Assembly: GCA_023333565.1 (NCBI GenBank)
Contig: JAJKFH010000207.1
Coordinates: 1 to 64,000 of the forward strand
Direction: 5' to 3'
From: Puffinus mauretanicus
Taxonomy: Eukaryota; Chordata; Aves; Procellariiformes; Procellariidae
DNA length: 64,000 bases
This document shows positions 22,944 to 43,768 of this stretch, piece after piece. The notes under the pieces are model-generated. The model saw only the letters and a list, made by a program, of their open reading frames with translations. It was not told where the DNA came from and made no database searches. A program made the translations under genes and the position numbers. Numbering within the stretch: position 1 is the first letter of the stretch; the number at the start of each line of letters is the position of its first letter.

Positions 22944-24334
22944 TTACTGCTTATGCAAAGGCAGGAGGGGAGCACACCACTGCACCATCACCTTCTCCTG
23001 GCACCTTTTTTTATAGCCTGACCAACACTGCTCCTCTGCGCTTGCCTAGACACCCAAATGGTCACAATGGTCTCTCCGACGCTCGCCACAACCCATTTCT
23101 GAAATTGAAAACGTCCAGCAACTGCTCGCACACAGGAAGTGCCAGGACTGAAAGCTGTTGCTGGCCCTCACCTTCCCTTGGCAGCCCCATCTCAGCCTCA
23201 CCAACACCAGGGCTCTGTGCTTGCTCTAATCCTAACCCTAAACCTTGCTAGAGTCCAAGCCTAAAATGGACTCCCATCACCTGAATCTCCGATACACAAG
23301 TGGTCAGGGGTGAAAGCTGATTGTGGCCCTCGCCTTCCCTTGGTAGCCCTTTCAGAGCCCAGCCAACACCGGGGCTCTGTGCTTGCTGTACCACTCAACT
23401 GTCAACCTTGCCGGTGCCCAATTCCAAAACAGACAGGCACCCCATTGGGCTCCCACACAGAATTGGCTAGGACTGAAAGATATTGGCAGCTCTCAACGTC
23501 CCTTGGCAACCCCTTCACAAGCCCTACAAACACAGAGGGTCTGTGCTTCCTCTCATCCTAACACTAAACCTTGCCAGAGTCCATGCCCAGAACAGACATC
23601 CACCACCTTAACTCCCATACAGAAGTAACCAGGAGTGACAACTACTTGAGGTCCTCACCTTCGTAGCCCCAACAAAACCAGGTTTCTGTGCTTGCTCTAC
23701 CAAGTAACACTCTCCCTTGCTGGAGCCCAGAACCCAAGGGAACATCAGCTAGGAATCTAACACAAATATGGCGACGAGTGAAAGCTGTTGCTGAATCTCA
23801 CCTTCCGTTGGCAGCCCTTTCACAGACCCACCAACATCGGGGCTCTGCGCTTCCTCTACCCTATATCTCTTACACTCATCGGAGCGTAAAATCCTGGCCA
23901 GTTCTGTGTGGGAGCCCGATAGGGTGCTTGTTAGTTTTGGAGTGGGGCTCTGGCAAAGTCGATGGTTGAGTGGTACAGCAAGCACAGAGCCCTGGTGTTG
24001 GTGGTGCTGAGAAGCAGCTACCAAGGGAAGGTGAGGGTCAGCAACAGCTTTCACTCTTGGCCACTTCTGTGTGGGAGCCCGAGGCAGTGGTTTTCCATTT
24101 AGAACCTGGGCTCCGGCAAGAGTAAGAGATATAGGGTAGAGGAATCGCAGAGCCCCGATGTTGGTGTGTCTTTGAAGGGAATGCCAAATAGAGGTGAAAG
24201 CCACAAACAACTTTCATCCTGGCCACTTCTGTTGTGGGAGCCTGAGGTATTTTTTATCTGTTTTGGAGCTGAGCTCTGGAGATAACGAGGTTTAGCTCGT
24301 AGAGCAAGTGCAGAGCCTCTATGCTGGTTGGGCT
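22944..24334. repeat. Satellite array, right arm outer block
   Basis: Mirror of 12290-13680, with the same internal orientation switch. Confidence 0.7.
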
Positions 24335-24528
24335 GTGAGGCGGCACCCTGACATCTGCTGGAAAAGTAGAATGGTGAGCTGTAGGCAATCCAGGAGGCTC
24401 CTGCCGTGCAATGAGGATAACTTCTTAAGCCAGGTAATAGACAGCCCTATCAGAGGGGATGCCATACTGTACCTGTTGGTCACCAATGCAAGCACCACCG
24501 TCAAGCTGGGAGGCAGCCTGGTCTGCAG
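24324..24528 (+). mobile_element. CR1 endonuclease-domain fragment, right arm mirror
   Basis: Reverse complement of 12096-12300, lying just 3' of the CR1 tail. Confidence 0.55.
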
Positions 24529-24529
24529 T

Positions 24530-27175
24530 AATCATAGAATCATAGAATAGTTTGGGTTGGAAGGGACCTTTAAAGGTCATCTTGTCCAACACCCCTACAT
24601 TGAACAGGGACATCTTCAACTAGATCAGGTTGCTCAGAGCCCCATCCAACCTGACCTTGAATGTTTCCAGGGATGGGGCATCTACCACCTCTCTGGGCAA
24701 CCTGTTCCAGTGTTTCACCACCCTCATGGTAAAAAATTTCTTCCTTATATCTAGTCTAAATCTACCCTCTTTTAGTTTAAAACCATTCCCCCTTGTCCTG
24801 TCACAACAGGCCCTGCTAAAAAGTTTGTCCCCATCTTTCTTATAAGCCCCCTTTAAGTGCTGAAAGGCTGCAGTAAGGACTCCCTGAAGCCTTCTCTTCT
24901 CCAGGCTGAACAACCCCAGCTTGCTCAGCCTTTCTTCATAGGAGAGGCGTTCCATCCCACTGATCATTTTCGTGGCCCTGCTCTGGACCCGCTCCAACAG
25001 GTCCATGTCTTTCCTGTGCTGAGGACTCCAGAGCTGGACGCAGTACTGCAGGTGGGGTCTCACCAGAGCAGAGGGGCAGAATCACCTCCCTTGACCTGCT
25101 GGCCACGCTTCTTTTGATGCAGCCCAGGATATGGTTGGCGTTCTGGACTGCAAGTGCACATTGCCAGGTCACGTCCAGCTTTTTGCCCACCAGTATCCCC
25201 AAGTCCTTCTTGGCAGGGCTGCTCTCAATCTCTTCATCCCCCAGCCTGTATTGATACTGGGGGTTGCCCCAGCCCAGCTGCAGGACCTTGCACTTGGCCT
25301 TGTTGAACCTCATGAGGTTCACACAAGCCCACTTCTCGAGCTTGTCCAGGTCCCTCCAGACGGCATCCACCGGACTGTCCACTGATCAAATCTATATCTC
25401 TCCAATTTAGTGAGGCAGATGTTGTCTATGGCAAAAGTGTTACAGAGGTCCAGACAGACGACATCTGTAGCTCTTCCCTTGTCCACCGATGTAGTCACTC
25501 CATCACAGAAGGCCATTAGGTTGGTCAGGAAGGACTTGCCCTTGGTGAAGCCATGCTGGCTGTCTCGAATCTCCTCCCTGTCCTCCATGTGCCTTAGCGT
25601 AGCTTCCAGGAGGATCTGTTCCATGATCTTTCCTGGCACAGAGGTGAGACTGTACTGGCCTGTAGCTCCCCAGGTCTTCCTTTTTTCCCTTTTTAAAAAT
25701 GGGGATTATGTTTCCCCTTTTCCAGTCAGTGGAAACTTCACCTGACTGCCACAACTTCTCAAATATGGTGGATAGTGGCTTAGCAATTTCATCCGCCAGT
25801 TCCCTCAGGACCCGCGGATGGATCTCATCAGGTCCCATGGACTTGTGCATCTTCAGGTTCCTTAGATGGTCCCAAACCTGATCTTCTCCTACAGTGGGCG
25901 GCTCTTCATTCTCCCAGTCCCTGCCTTTGCCTTCTGCGGCTTGGACGGTGTGGCTTGAGCACTTGCCGGTGAAGACTGAGGCAAAAAAGTCATTGTGTAC
26001 CTCCACCTTCTCCACATCCCAGGTAACCAGGTCTCCTGTTTCATTCCGGATAGGGTCCACATTTTCCCTAGTCTTTCTTTTATCCCCCACGTACCTATAG
26101 AAGCTTTTCTTGTTGCCCTTGACGTCCCTGGCCAGATTTAATTCTATCAGCTTTAGCTTTCCTTTTCCCTTGCAGCTTGGACAATTTGCCTGTATTCCTC
26201 CCAGGCTACCCATCCTTGTTTCCACCCTCTGTAGGCTTCCTTTTTGTGTTTGAGTTTGTCCAGGAGCTCCTTGTTCATCCATGCAGGCCTCCTGGCATTT
26301 TTTTGGCTGACTTCCTCTTTGTTGGGATGCTCCTGAGCACCTGGAGGAGGTGATCCTTGAATATTAACCGGCTTTCTTGGGGCCCTCTTCCCTCCAAGGC
26401 TTTATCCCATGGTACTCTACCAAGCAGATCCCTGAAGATGCCGAAGTCTGCTTTCCTAAAGTCTAGGGTAGTGAGCTTGCTGTGTGCCCTTCTCAGTGTC
26501 CTAAGGATCTTGAACTCCACCATTTCACGGTCACTGCAACCAAGGCTGCCCTCGAGCTTCACATTCCCCACCAGCCCCTCCTTGTTGGTGAGAACAAGGT
26601 CCAGACAGCACCTCTCCTCATTGGCTCCTCTATCACTTGGAGAAGGAAGTTATCATTGATGCATTCCAGGAACCTCTCGGATTGCTTATGTCCTGCCTTG
26701 TTGTCCCTCCGACAGATATTGGGGTGGTTGAAGTCTTCCATGAGGACCAGGGCTTGTGAACGTGAGGCTGCTCCTATCTGTCTATAGAGGCCCTCATCCG
26801 CTCGGTCTTCCTGGTCAGGTGGCCTGTAGCAGACCCCTACCATGATGTCACCTGTCCCCTGCCCCCGCTTTAATCCTGACCCATAAGCTCTCTGTCAGCT
26901 CCTCATCCATCCCCAGGCAGAGCTCCATGCACTCCAGCTGGTCATTGACATAGAGGGCGACACCCTCTCCTCGTCTCCGCTGCCTGTCCTTCCTGAAGAG
27001 CCTGTATCCTTCTATTCCAACACTCCAATCATAGGAGCCATCCCACCATGTCTCCCTGATGCCAATAAGATCAGAGCCCTACAGGCATGCGCACATCTCT
27101 CACTCCTCTTGTTTATTCCCCATGTTACGTGAGTTTGCATAGAGGCATTTAAGTTGGGCCCCCGATGAAGCTGTC
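24530..27175 (-). mobile_element. CR1 retrotransposon, longer right copy
   Basis: On the minus strand, ORF2 starts near 27170 with the CR1-like segment CLYANSRNMGNKQEE. It continues through endonuclease pieces (RGEGVALYVNDQLECMEL near 26950; VGVCYRPPDQEDRADEGLYR near 26820) into reverse transcriptase (26282 down). It ends with (ATTCTATG)n at 24530-24547. The element encodes target-primed retrotransposition enzymes in intact relatives. Here there are frameshifts and the palm segment with the FADD catalytic motif is missing, so it is dead. Sequence from 26059 outward has no partner in the left arm. Confidence 0.9.
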
Positions 27176-27179
27176 TTAC

Positions 27180-28885
27180 TGGCTGGAGCGGGAACATGCA
27201 ATGGACAGAAGCAGGAACTGGTGACAGACATAGGCAGGAATTGACAACAGATGTCATCAGAACTGCTGATGGACAGAAGTGGGAACTGCCAACGGACGTT
27301 GGTGGAACTACTGACAAATGAAGGGGAAACGTGGACAGATGTATGCAGAATGGCAAACGCACGGAAGCAGGAACTGACAATAGACAAAAGGGGAACTGCT
27401 GACGCACGTCACCAGAATTGCCAGTGGGCAAGAGCGGGGACTGCTGACAGACAGAAGCGGGAACTGCCAACAGACGCTGGTGGAACTGCTGAAGGACAAA
27501 AGCAGAGACTGCTGATGGACAGAAGGAGGAACTGCTGATGGACGTTGGTGGAAATGCCGACGGACAGGACCGGGAACTGCCGACTGACGTAAGGAGAACT
27601 GCCAATGGACAAAAGCAGGAACTGCCAACAGACAGAAGCGGGAACTACCAACAGACATTGGCGGAACTGACAACGGACGGAAGAGGAAATGCTGATGGAC
27701 ATCGGCAGAACTGCCGATGGACGTTGGCAGGAATTCCTGATGTACAGAAGCAAGAACTGGCGATGGACATTGGCGGGAACTGATGACGGACGTAGGTACT
27801 GACTGGCGATGGATATCGGTGGGAATTGCTGACGGATGTCGGCGGAACTGCCTGCAGATGGAAGGGGAAATGCCACCAGACTTCGGCAAAAATGCCGATG
27901 GAGAGAAGCAAGAACTGGCAACGGACAGAAGCAGGAACTGGTGACGGAGGTAGGTAGGAACTGCTGAAAGACATTGGCGAAACTGCCGACAGACAGAAGT
28001 GGGAACTGACAACGGACATTGGTGGGAACTGCTGACGGACAGAAGCGGGGACTGCTGACAGACAGAAGCAGGAGCTGCCGACAGATGTCAGCAGGAACTG
28101 CTGACAGACATGGGCAGAACTGCCAACAGACATCAGCGGGAACTGCAGATGGACGTGGGTGGAACTGCCAAAGGACAGAAGGGGAAATGCTGACAGACAT
28201 CAGTGGAACTGCCAACGGACGGAAGTGGGAACTGCCGATGGACATAGGTAGGAACTGCTGATGGGCGTCCCTGGAACTGCCGACAGATGTTGGCAGGAAC
28301 TACTGACAGACAGAAGCAAGAACCGGCGATGGACAGAAGTGGGAACTGGCAATGGACATAGGCAGAAACTGGCAACGGACAGAAGTGGGAACTGCCGACA
28401 GATGTTGGCTGAACTGCTGACAGACATCAGCGGGAACTGCTGATGGACAGAAGTGGGAACTGTTGACGGATGTTGACTGGAATGCTAATGGACATCAGCG
28501 GGAACTGCCAACGGAGGTCAGCACAACCGACGATAGACAGAAGTGGGAACTGGCGATGGACATAAGAGGAACTGGTGACAGACATAAGCGGAAATGGCAA
28601 CAGACAGAAGGAGAAATGCTGACAGATGTAGGCAGAACTGCTGACAGACGTTGGTGGGAACTGCCGAAGGACAGAAGCAGGAACTACCAATGGAGGTCGG
28701 TGCAACTGACGACAGACAGAAGTGGGAACTGCAGATGGACAGAAGCGGGAACTGCAGACGGACAGAAGCAGGCACTGCCAACAGACATCGGCAGAACTGC
28801 CGACGGACAGAAGCGGGATCTGCTGACGGACACAAGCAGGACCTGCCGAAGGACGGAACCCGGAACTGCCGACGGACAGAAGCTG
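27180..28885. repeat. Minisatellite with 24-bp and 21-bp units
   Basis: About 75 units alternate between GGAACTGCCGACGGACAGAAG-like (24 bp) and GGAACTGCCGATGGACATCGG-like (about 21 bp) forms. Both periods are multiples of three, so frames stay open on both strands for up to about 280 codons, giving Ser/Val/Phe/Pro-rich minus-strand translations. No splice signals or domains are visible. It abuts the 5' end of the CR1 at about 27175. Confidence 0.85.
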
Positions 28886-31800
28886 TGTGCATTATGGTCA
28901 TGTTGTCAGGGTTGTGCGTGGAAACAGCAAAACGTGGCCTTGAGCCTTTTTTTAATGGGCAAAACCACTTTGGTGTTTTCAAATACGACCATCCCCTTCT
29001 TACTTTTTACATTCTCTGCATTTAAATTTTAGATGAAAACCCAGTGAAATATTAGCATGAGGATGACTGTTCATTAGGTATTTCCTAACCCTTTAGTGAC
29101 TAATCTGCCTGCTTTTCTGAGATATCTTGAACTCAGTGCTTGGGTTAAGGGCCTGGCTCTTTGCTTGGTTGCCCAGTTTTCCTCATTTTTACCCACTGTC
29201 ATTTGAATTCATCAAGATCACTGGTGCGTGTTTTCCCGGCCGTGCTGAAGGGCCTGCTGCTCAGACTGCCCTGAGCTAAATCACGGGTGGAAGGTGCTTG
29301 TCTTTCCCAAGGATTTTCTTGGTGATGCAGAGACCATCTGAGCTCTCAGCTTACTGAGGATCTGTTTGAGACCCATGAAACTTCAGACACTTCCGGCTGA
29401 CGATGGACTTGCATCAGACTCCCATCTGCTGAAGTCTGAGGAATCCCTAGGAAGGATGGAGGCCTCCAATAGAAAATATTGCCAGAAGGTCAAGTATTGA
29501 TGCCTTTGTTCATCTGTTACACCACCGTCTGAAGGAAATTATTAGGGGATTGCAGCTCTTCTTTACTGTGGTTTGGAGAAACCAATATGTTTCTCCAGGC
29601 CGGGAAAGGGAGAAAGTACATGGGGGTTATTTGCCCATATGAAAGTTGGGTTAAACTTTCAGTGACTCTCTCAAAACCAGATCTAGGTGGAAGGACATGG
29701 TTAAGGTCCTTGTTTTCCAAATAAGTCAGGAAGCTGGGTTGAAAATATCTGCAGGCTTTCTGTCTGCAAATAGATCTAGCTTGATTATCTTGTTCCAGGA
29801 GAAGGTCGGTGGGTAAGTGACGAACTGACCTTTGTCTTTACGCAAGAGCCTGAGGCAGAGCAGAAAAGCATACGTGTTATGCAAGATGCACTTATGGTTG
29901 TGGCCAGAAGCTGGGTTTCACCCTCCCAGACACATGCAGAGAGGGGAAATGCAGTAGAGTTTCCACTGCTTTTTGCTGGAGCCCCAGGCCAAGCAGTTGG
30001 ATGCTAATAGGTGCCTCGACGCTGCTAAAACCATTTTCTATCTTTAATGTCAATTTGGGTTTCTTCCTTGTCCACAGACATGAGCAGGCAGGCAGAAAAA
30101 CAAATGAATTGTGCTCCAGGCAAAACTGGCAGGGGCAAGCCAAGCTGCCTGCTGGGGTGACTAATGGGAGTTTTGCGGTGTTGTGGTGAGGTGAGCCCCA
30201 GCCCCAGGGAGCCAGGTGGCTCCCGGACACAGTGTGGTGGCCAGGGTGGGCTTAGACCTGGTGGGAGCCTGAGCCTTTCCTTCCAGAGAAGGGATGTAGG
30301 ATTGCTCCTTTTATGCCCTTTCCAATGCAGAAAAGGCTGATAAAGGGGTTTTAAAGTCCCCCTGCTGCAGCTTGGATGCATGCGCTACTTATTGACTTTA
30401 CTGGGTGGCTGTCAGAAAATCTCAGTGATGTTTTGTTCCTCCCAAGCACCTGGCAAAGCCACCTGGGGAATTTATTTCCGCCAGTTGCCTCTGGGGGTAG
30501 GAGAGACCAAATCCCGCCACAGGCAGGTACTAAGTTCCTTGTGTGTTTTTGTGCTGCTGTCCACCTCTTGCCTAGGAGGTGGCACAGCCCCAGGGATGGA
30601 ACCCCTCACCCACAGGAGCTGCTTGTCCCTGGGCAGATGCCTCCACCAGGTATCCCACACCTTCTCAGGGAAGCAGGGTTTGCAGGCAGCCTGGGGTGCT
30701 CTGACAAACCAAGCTAAGAGCCAGGGCCTTAACCTTCTGCTGAGGCCAGTTCTGCTGCAAATTGTCCCCCTCTTTCCCTTCTCCTGCTGCAACAGATCTA
30801 GAGCAGCCTGGGTTTTGGCAACAGGGAGAGCTGAGCTTTGGCCTGGGCCCTGGCAACAGCAGGACCTCTTATTAAGAGATGGTGCATAGGGTTCATTTTT
30901 TATTCTGGATAAGGTAACACACACAGTGCTGCTGCCTATCCAGCACAACCTCTCACTGCTTGGTAATGCTAGGGCATTGCCTGTGTTTTCTGCAGCAAGA
31001 AGTGAAGAAAATATTTTTCAAAGGAGTTAAGCGAGTTGCACAGCCTTGGATGGGGAAGCAAGGGATGGTACAAAGGCCTGGCTGCTCCAGCTTGCGGTTT
31101 CTGCAGAAACCACTGAGTGACCCTTGTGTCTTCTGCATGGTGATGTAGCATTGTGTTAGAGGAACTGCCTGCCTGGCAGACCTGGAGCGGGTTAAAGGTC
31201 CTGCACAAAGGCTTTTCCAGCCTATGTGGCCTTATAGGACACAGTCCTGAAGTGGGAGAGCATAGAGGTTATGGCTGCAGGCCTGAAATGCTGGCTGTAG
31301 TTTGAAGGGCTGACAAGTCCTACCTTGTGAATGTGATTGAATATGATGTGACGTCAGCAGTGCCAGCCCTGCAGTTTCCATCTCTGCCCAAGATGCTGCC
31401 AGCACTTGAGCATGGCTTTGCTTTGGGCAAGCTCACTGGCAGTCCAGACCTGCAGTCACACTTGGCATGGAGATACGGGATGGGATACAAGGAGGTTTGA
31501 AAAGTACCATCTTAAATCAACCCATGCTATGTGGTGACTTGGCTCAGTCATGGTTTCTGTCCCCCATGCCCATGAGCTCCCCCTGTGTGGCCCCATGGGG
31601 GGAGAGTCTCTTCTTCCACCACATTGATGTTAAACTGTAGTTTGGGGATATGCCAACCCTCTCCCTGCTTGGTTGCTTTGAGGCTCCTGTCATGGTGGGG
31701 ATGAAGTGGAGGCAGGAGGCATGCCTGTTGGGAAGCCTTCAGAGCAGCTACAGTGGTCAGCAGCCACTTGTAGTCAAAAGAAGATTAAATTAATTCAGAT

Positions 31801-32750
31801 TTTCCCATTCTTCATTTATGTCTTTGCTTCTCCTCCTTTTCCCCCTGTGTGGGACTGAATTGTCAATGTTATCCAACTTTTGGCATCACCAAATCTTGAA
31901 TATATGGTTTGCCTCTGCCTCCCCGCTGCTTGTCCATCTGTTAGTACATCTGAGTTTCAAGCATTTCTGAGTTGCAATGCTCTGTAAGCAGGAAAGAACC
32001 TAAGTCTCAGCTAATCCACCAGTCTCACTAAAGACAGGGAAGGCTGGCAGGTTTTGGGGTGGTGGTAATAGAGCAACTATTTAAAACATCCTCCACGGTT
32101 TCTGGGCTAATGCCACATGCCCAGGGCAGTCTCCTGCCCAGAGTCAGTTGCAGGCTCAGAACACAAGGGGAAGCTAGCTTTAAGAAACTCTTATTTTTCT
32201 CATGTTCATTCCATTTGTCTTGGTGATGGCAGAACCTTGTATCTCTGGTCTCGTGTGGGAAAGTGGAAAGCTGTTTGCAAGCTTCTGCAGATGTTCAGCA
32301 TGGGCCTTTTGTGCTAGAGCAAGGGGCAAAGCTGTCTGAACAGTCAGGCCTTTCTGCCACGTGTGCTGGTCCAGAGTCGAGTAGGGGTTTAGCAAACAAA
32401 AGTTGACAAAAAATCCTCTTCCTTTCTTAGCTACTCACATTTAATGCTTGTATTAACGTTCTACTTGCTTGTGGTTGTCAGTGGAAATGGTAAAGATAAA
32501 TGTAGTTTAGATTCTTTTGTATAACAGAAAATCAGAAACATACTTGTTTGCCTTTTTCTCTGAAAGTAACCAAGGACTCAAAAACCTAATTATATTCTCC
32601 TCTTGGCAAATCATTATTATAGATGAATTTGAGCCAGAAGCAGGTACCCAATTTTCACATTTCTTTCCCCATAATGCAGTATTTTTGTGGTAAGGTGGCA
32701 AATGGATGCAGAGAAAGCAGCAGGCTGTAGACTGTTTGTTCAAACTTTTC
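28886..32750. other. Unique non-coding stretch, nothing recognised
   Basis: Single-copy, moderately AT-rich sequence. The longest open frame here (30380-30889, plus) resembles no family I know and has no convincing exon structure. In human, SLC16A5 lies beyond KCTD2 on this side; I see no trace of it in the window. Confidence 0.5.
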
Positions 32751-32767
32751 AAACCCATTTCAGAATC

Positions 32768-32773
32768 TTTATT
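32768..32773 (-). terminator. Candidate polyadenylation signal of KCTD2
   Basis: TTTATT on the plus strand reads AATAAA on the minus strand, 3.45 kb downstream of the KCTD2 stop. A long KCTD2 3' UTR (about 32750-36222) would follow. Other signals nearer the stop were not ruled out. Confidence 0.35.
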
Positions 32774-35700
32774 GAAAAAAAATTAATCACAGCATCTCAA
32801 CTGTTATTCAAACACATTTAATAAACAAAGAGAAACAGTAGCAAAGGGCACTGACACGTGACAAACTGTACAAAACCTCCGGGTTTGCAGGCAAACCTGA
32901 GGGGAGGAGCCCACAGCCCAGCTGCAGGACTGGGGAGCTGCTCCATCCCATCGCCCTGCAGCGAACCATGCCCCCTTTGCCTCAGCCCACTCAGTCACCC
33001 CTGAGAAAAATCGATTTTTAAAAATGTGCAGAAACAAAGACACTTTAAGAGGTTATTTCCAGTCTTGCCATAATGGAACAATTTAGGCCACTGGTAAAGT
33101 TCAAAAAAACCAAAGCGTCATACTCTCCGTTCCCAGGATTAATGCTTTGAAGTGAACCTTCCCAAGAGGCACAAGCACTCTTGGATATCCAGTAGATCCA
33201 CGCCCGCTCACCTACCCTACTCATCACAACATGCTACCTTTTTTAGAGTGAATGGGACAAATTTCATCCAAATTCAGCGCTAGTTTTGATATAGTTGTGA
33301 CTGAGTGAAAGGCAATGGAAGGAAAAGCCCTGTCTTGAGCACAGAAGGGATGCAACTGGTGCATAATGCTGAGACCAGCCTTGGTCTCAGGGTAAAGGTG
33401 ACCTAGCACAGTCAGGAAAGGAGAACTCCTCCACTGGGAATGTACCTGCTCTGCATGGACTGCATGCCTGGTCCTAAATACCGTCCAAGAACTCAAGTGT
33501 CCAGTATCAATGATTGGTTATTTACCATAAACTTGTTCTGTGGAACTTAAAGACCCTGCAATCGAACCCAAAGAGTCTTCAACGCCCTGGCACGTCCTTG
33601 CTGCAGAGAGCGGTGTAGAGGGGAAAACCAAGATGCAACTTTGATAGTCTTTCTTGTGCATGTGAGTTAAATAGCTGTTCCACGCAACTGGTAATTTTTA
33701 GGCTCTCAGGCTCAGAAGGGAAAGTGATGGCATCACTCTTTCATCAGGCAATCCTCTGGTGGGCTTCACCATGTATGGCATTTCTGGTGATACAAAAAAG
33801 CAACGAGGTATTGTTTTTATCTACTGGAGCTTACTGGACAGAAAGTCCCCCTTTGCAACTAGTGTTGCTTTGAGCTCCATGGTTTGAACAGCAAGGTGCT
33901 CAGCTGGCATCAATGTGACAAAAACAGCTCAACCAGTTCCTGTTGCCTTTAGTTTGGTATTTCTTGACTAGTTCCCAGAAACTCCCTCCTCTGAGGAAGG
34001 GAAAGAAGACAGATGAGAGTGTTATAGGGCTTTTTAGGCTGCTAACTTGCATACATACGCTTCTTGATTTCTTAGCTGTGAGCACAGACGGACAATGACT
34101 GAGGCTACAAGATACTGACAGAGGAGAGATATCTATACACATCACAGTGTTATTTAGGCCCAGCCAAGGCATACAGTCTAATCACATGAATACCATCTCA
34201 CCACATTATAAACAGGGAAGATGGAGGGAAGAAGAAGAGCTGGGTTCTTCAGCGTGATGGCAAGCCAGCTGTGTTTCAACAGCCTGTAACTGACACAACG
34301 TGAATTCAAAGACATTTGGCACAGTCTGTTGTTACCAGGATTAAACTAGCACAGATAATTAACCAGTCTTTCTTCAGAATGAGGCAAAGCCTCCACCGGA
34401 GGAGGTATGTTGGCAAAGCAGAATGGGAGAGGACAGGCAAGAGCACGTACAGAAGGACTGAAAAGAGGCAGAGAGCGCAGCAGTGTCAGTGTCTTTGCTG
34501 CATATCGTTTGCTGAATTGGTTGTTGGACCATTGGTAATGCTGCTGCAAGGTCCTGTCATCAACAAGTGATAAGATGGGAAACCTGCATAATTCTGTCTC
34601 AAAACTTTAAGGAGACCACAGGTAGCTGAAGTCCTCTAGAAAGGAGCCCAACTCCTCAGTCCAGGTGAGGAATTTTCTGATACCTTATTGAAAAACATCT
34701 GGTCCGAGCTTGTCAATGTCTGTGAATTCCAGCATCTCTGAAGCTTTGCGTTTAACGTCAGTTTGGGACTTGACTCAAAAAGACCCAACTGCGTGGACAC
34801 TTAGGCTACAAAGAACAAAGCCAGGATGAAAGAGGAAAAACATGCAGCAAGTTCCTAAGAAATTCCATTTACCAGACTAGGAAGGACATGCCCTTGGTTA
34901 GGGATGGCACAGATTAACAGAGGGGAACCAGTGACTACAGTTTGGCCAAGATCAGAATTCAAGAGAGGCACAAACGAACACTTTGCACATCCACCCAAGG
35001 CATTCCAAAAAAAAAAAAAACCAAAAGAGAAAGAAAGTCACAGAAGTCAACACATCACTTTGGACAAGAAACATTACAACAGTTTGGCAACTTTTCACCA
35101 AACCCCGCCCCCCGAACTCTGTGATGCCCCTCTGTAATTTGAGGCGATCTCTTAAACGTGGGGACATGAGGGGGCTGCAGATAAATCACTGCATGTAAAT
35201 AGGGGATCTCCTCCACAAAGGATCTCATGGGTTAAAACAAACCTACCTGCTGGCTACAGTACAAAAGAAATTCTGCCTGAAGTCCTCCCTTGGTGAAAGG
35301 GAAAGAGACAGAGAGTCCACGCTGCTGGAGACAAAAAGGCAAAGCTGAACTTGGCAGCAACAAGTCCCTAACCTTGTGACTTTGCACCAGGATATGATAT
35401 GGCCATGGCAGGGTATTGGAGGGGAAGATGTCACCACTCTTCTTCAGTAGAGAAGTGTAAAGGACAGAACTATCACTCTCGCTATTCTGGGTGAACATAG
35501 GTCTCTGTTTATGCATGCGAAGTAATGGGCTTTGGAAAATGCCAGGAGCCCACATGTAATAGTGTTAACAGCGAGACCCATGTTAGATGTACACATGACT
35601 CCACTCCCCTTAGTACCTAAACTCAGCTCTTAGCAATTAACAAGGAACAAATACAAAGCAAGAATGGAAAAAGTTTGTGTGGGTTTTTTATGAGTGGTTG

Positions 35701-36222
35701 TTTTGTTCCTTCTTTTAAAGCCTTGTTCTTCTGATTTGGGGGGGGAGGGGGCTGGCTGATCAGGAGGGGGCGCACTGCAAGGTCCCTGCACTCTTCTGGT
35801 GGCAGACCTGGGTGCAAGAAATGGCACAGCTCAAATACAGATTTTCCCACCTATGCCAGCCTGTGGAAGGTGGGACTGATTACAAGGGTCTGTGGACCTG
35901 AGCAACCTTCGCAAAGGCTCCGACTGGGAATCCGGCCCAGCCATTGTTGGAAAAATTCAATACAGTGCTGGCCAAGAAAATAAAACAAATACTTGTGGAA
36001 AGGACTATCCAACTGGAAGAGTCTTTTCCTTCCTTGGTTTCCAGGGTAAGAGGGAAGCCTTTGGTTATGACCAGAATTATTTGCCATTGGCAGGACAGGC
36101 TCGGCTTTGCTTTGCATTAGCTTGGTTACTGTACAAGGGCAAGGTTGCACTGCGGAGAGATGCTCTGCCCAGCTAGACTGGCCTTTTGACATTTGGGAGT
36201 TTTAACAGAGTGGACACTTGAA
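32774..36222 (-). other. Probable KCTD2 3' UTR and flank
   Basis: No open frame with family resemblance. Its position between the KCTD2 stop and a candidate AATAAA suggests 3' UTR. An A13 tract lies near 35008. Confidence 0.35.

Positions 36223-43768
<7,546 letters not shown>

Larger units (their letters stand above)
19011..26058. repeat. Right arm of the 7,048-bp inverted repeat
   Basis: Reverse complement of 10566-17613. It contains the same modules in mirror order: satellite, exon-like block, minisatellite, satellite, CR1 scrap, CR1. Unlike the left arm, its CR1 continues uninterrupted past the breakpoint to about 27175, so this side preserves the ancestral context of the outer edge. Confidence 0.9.

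Noticed and set aside
27180..28245. Possible large secreted or membrane repeat protein on the minus strand
   Set aside because: Open because unit length is a multiple of three. There is no signal peptide, splice structure or upstream promoter, and the frame shifts between overlapping ORFs.
30380..30889. Candidate 169-codon gene in the region left of KCTD2
   Set aside because: No family resemblance, overlapping frames on both strands, and no recognisable partner exons.
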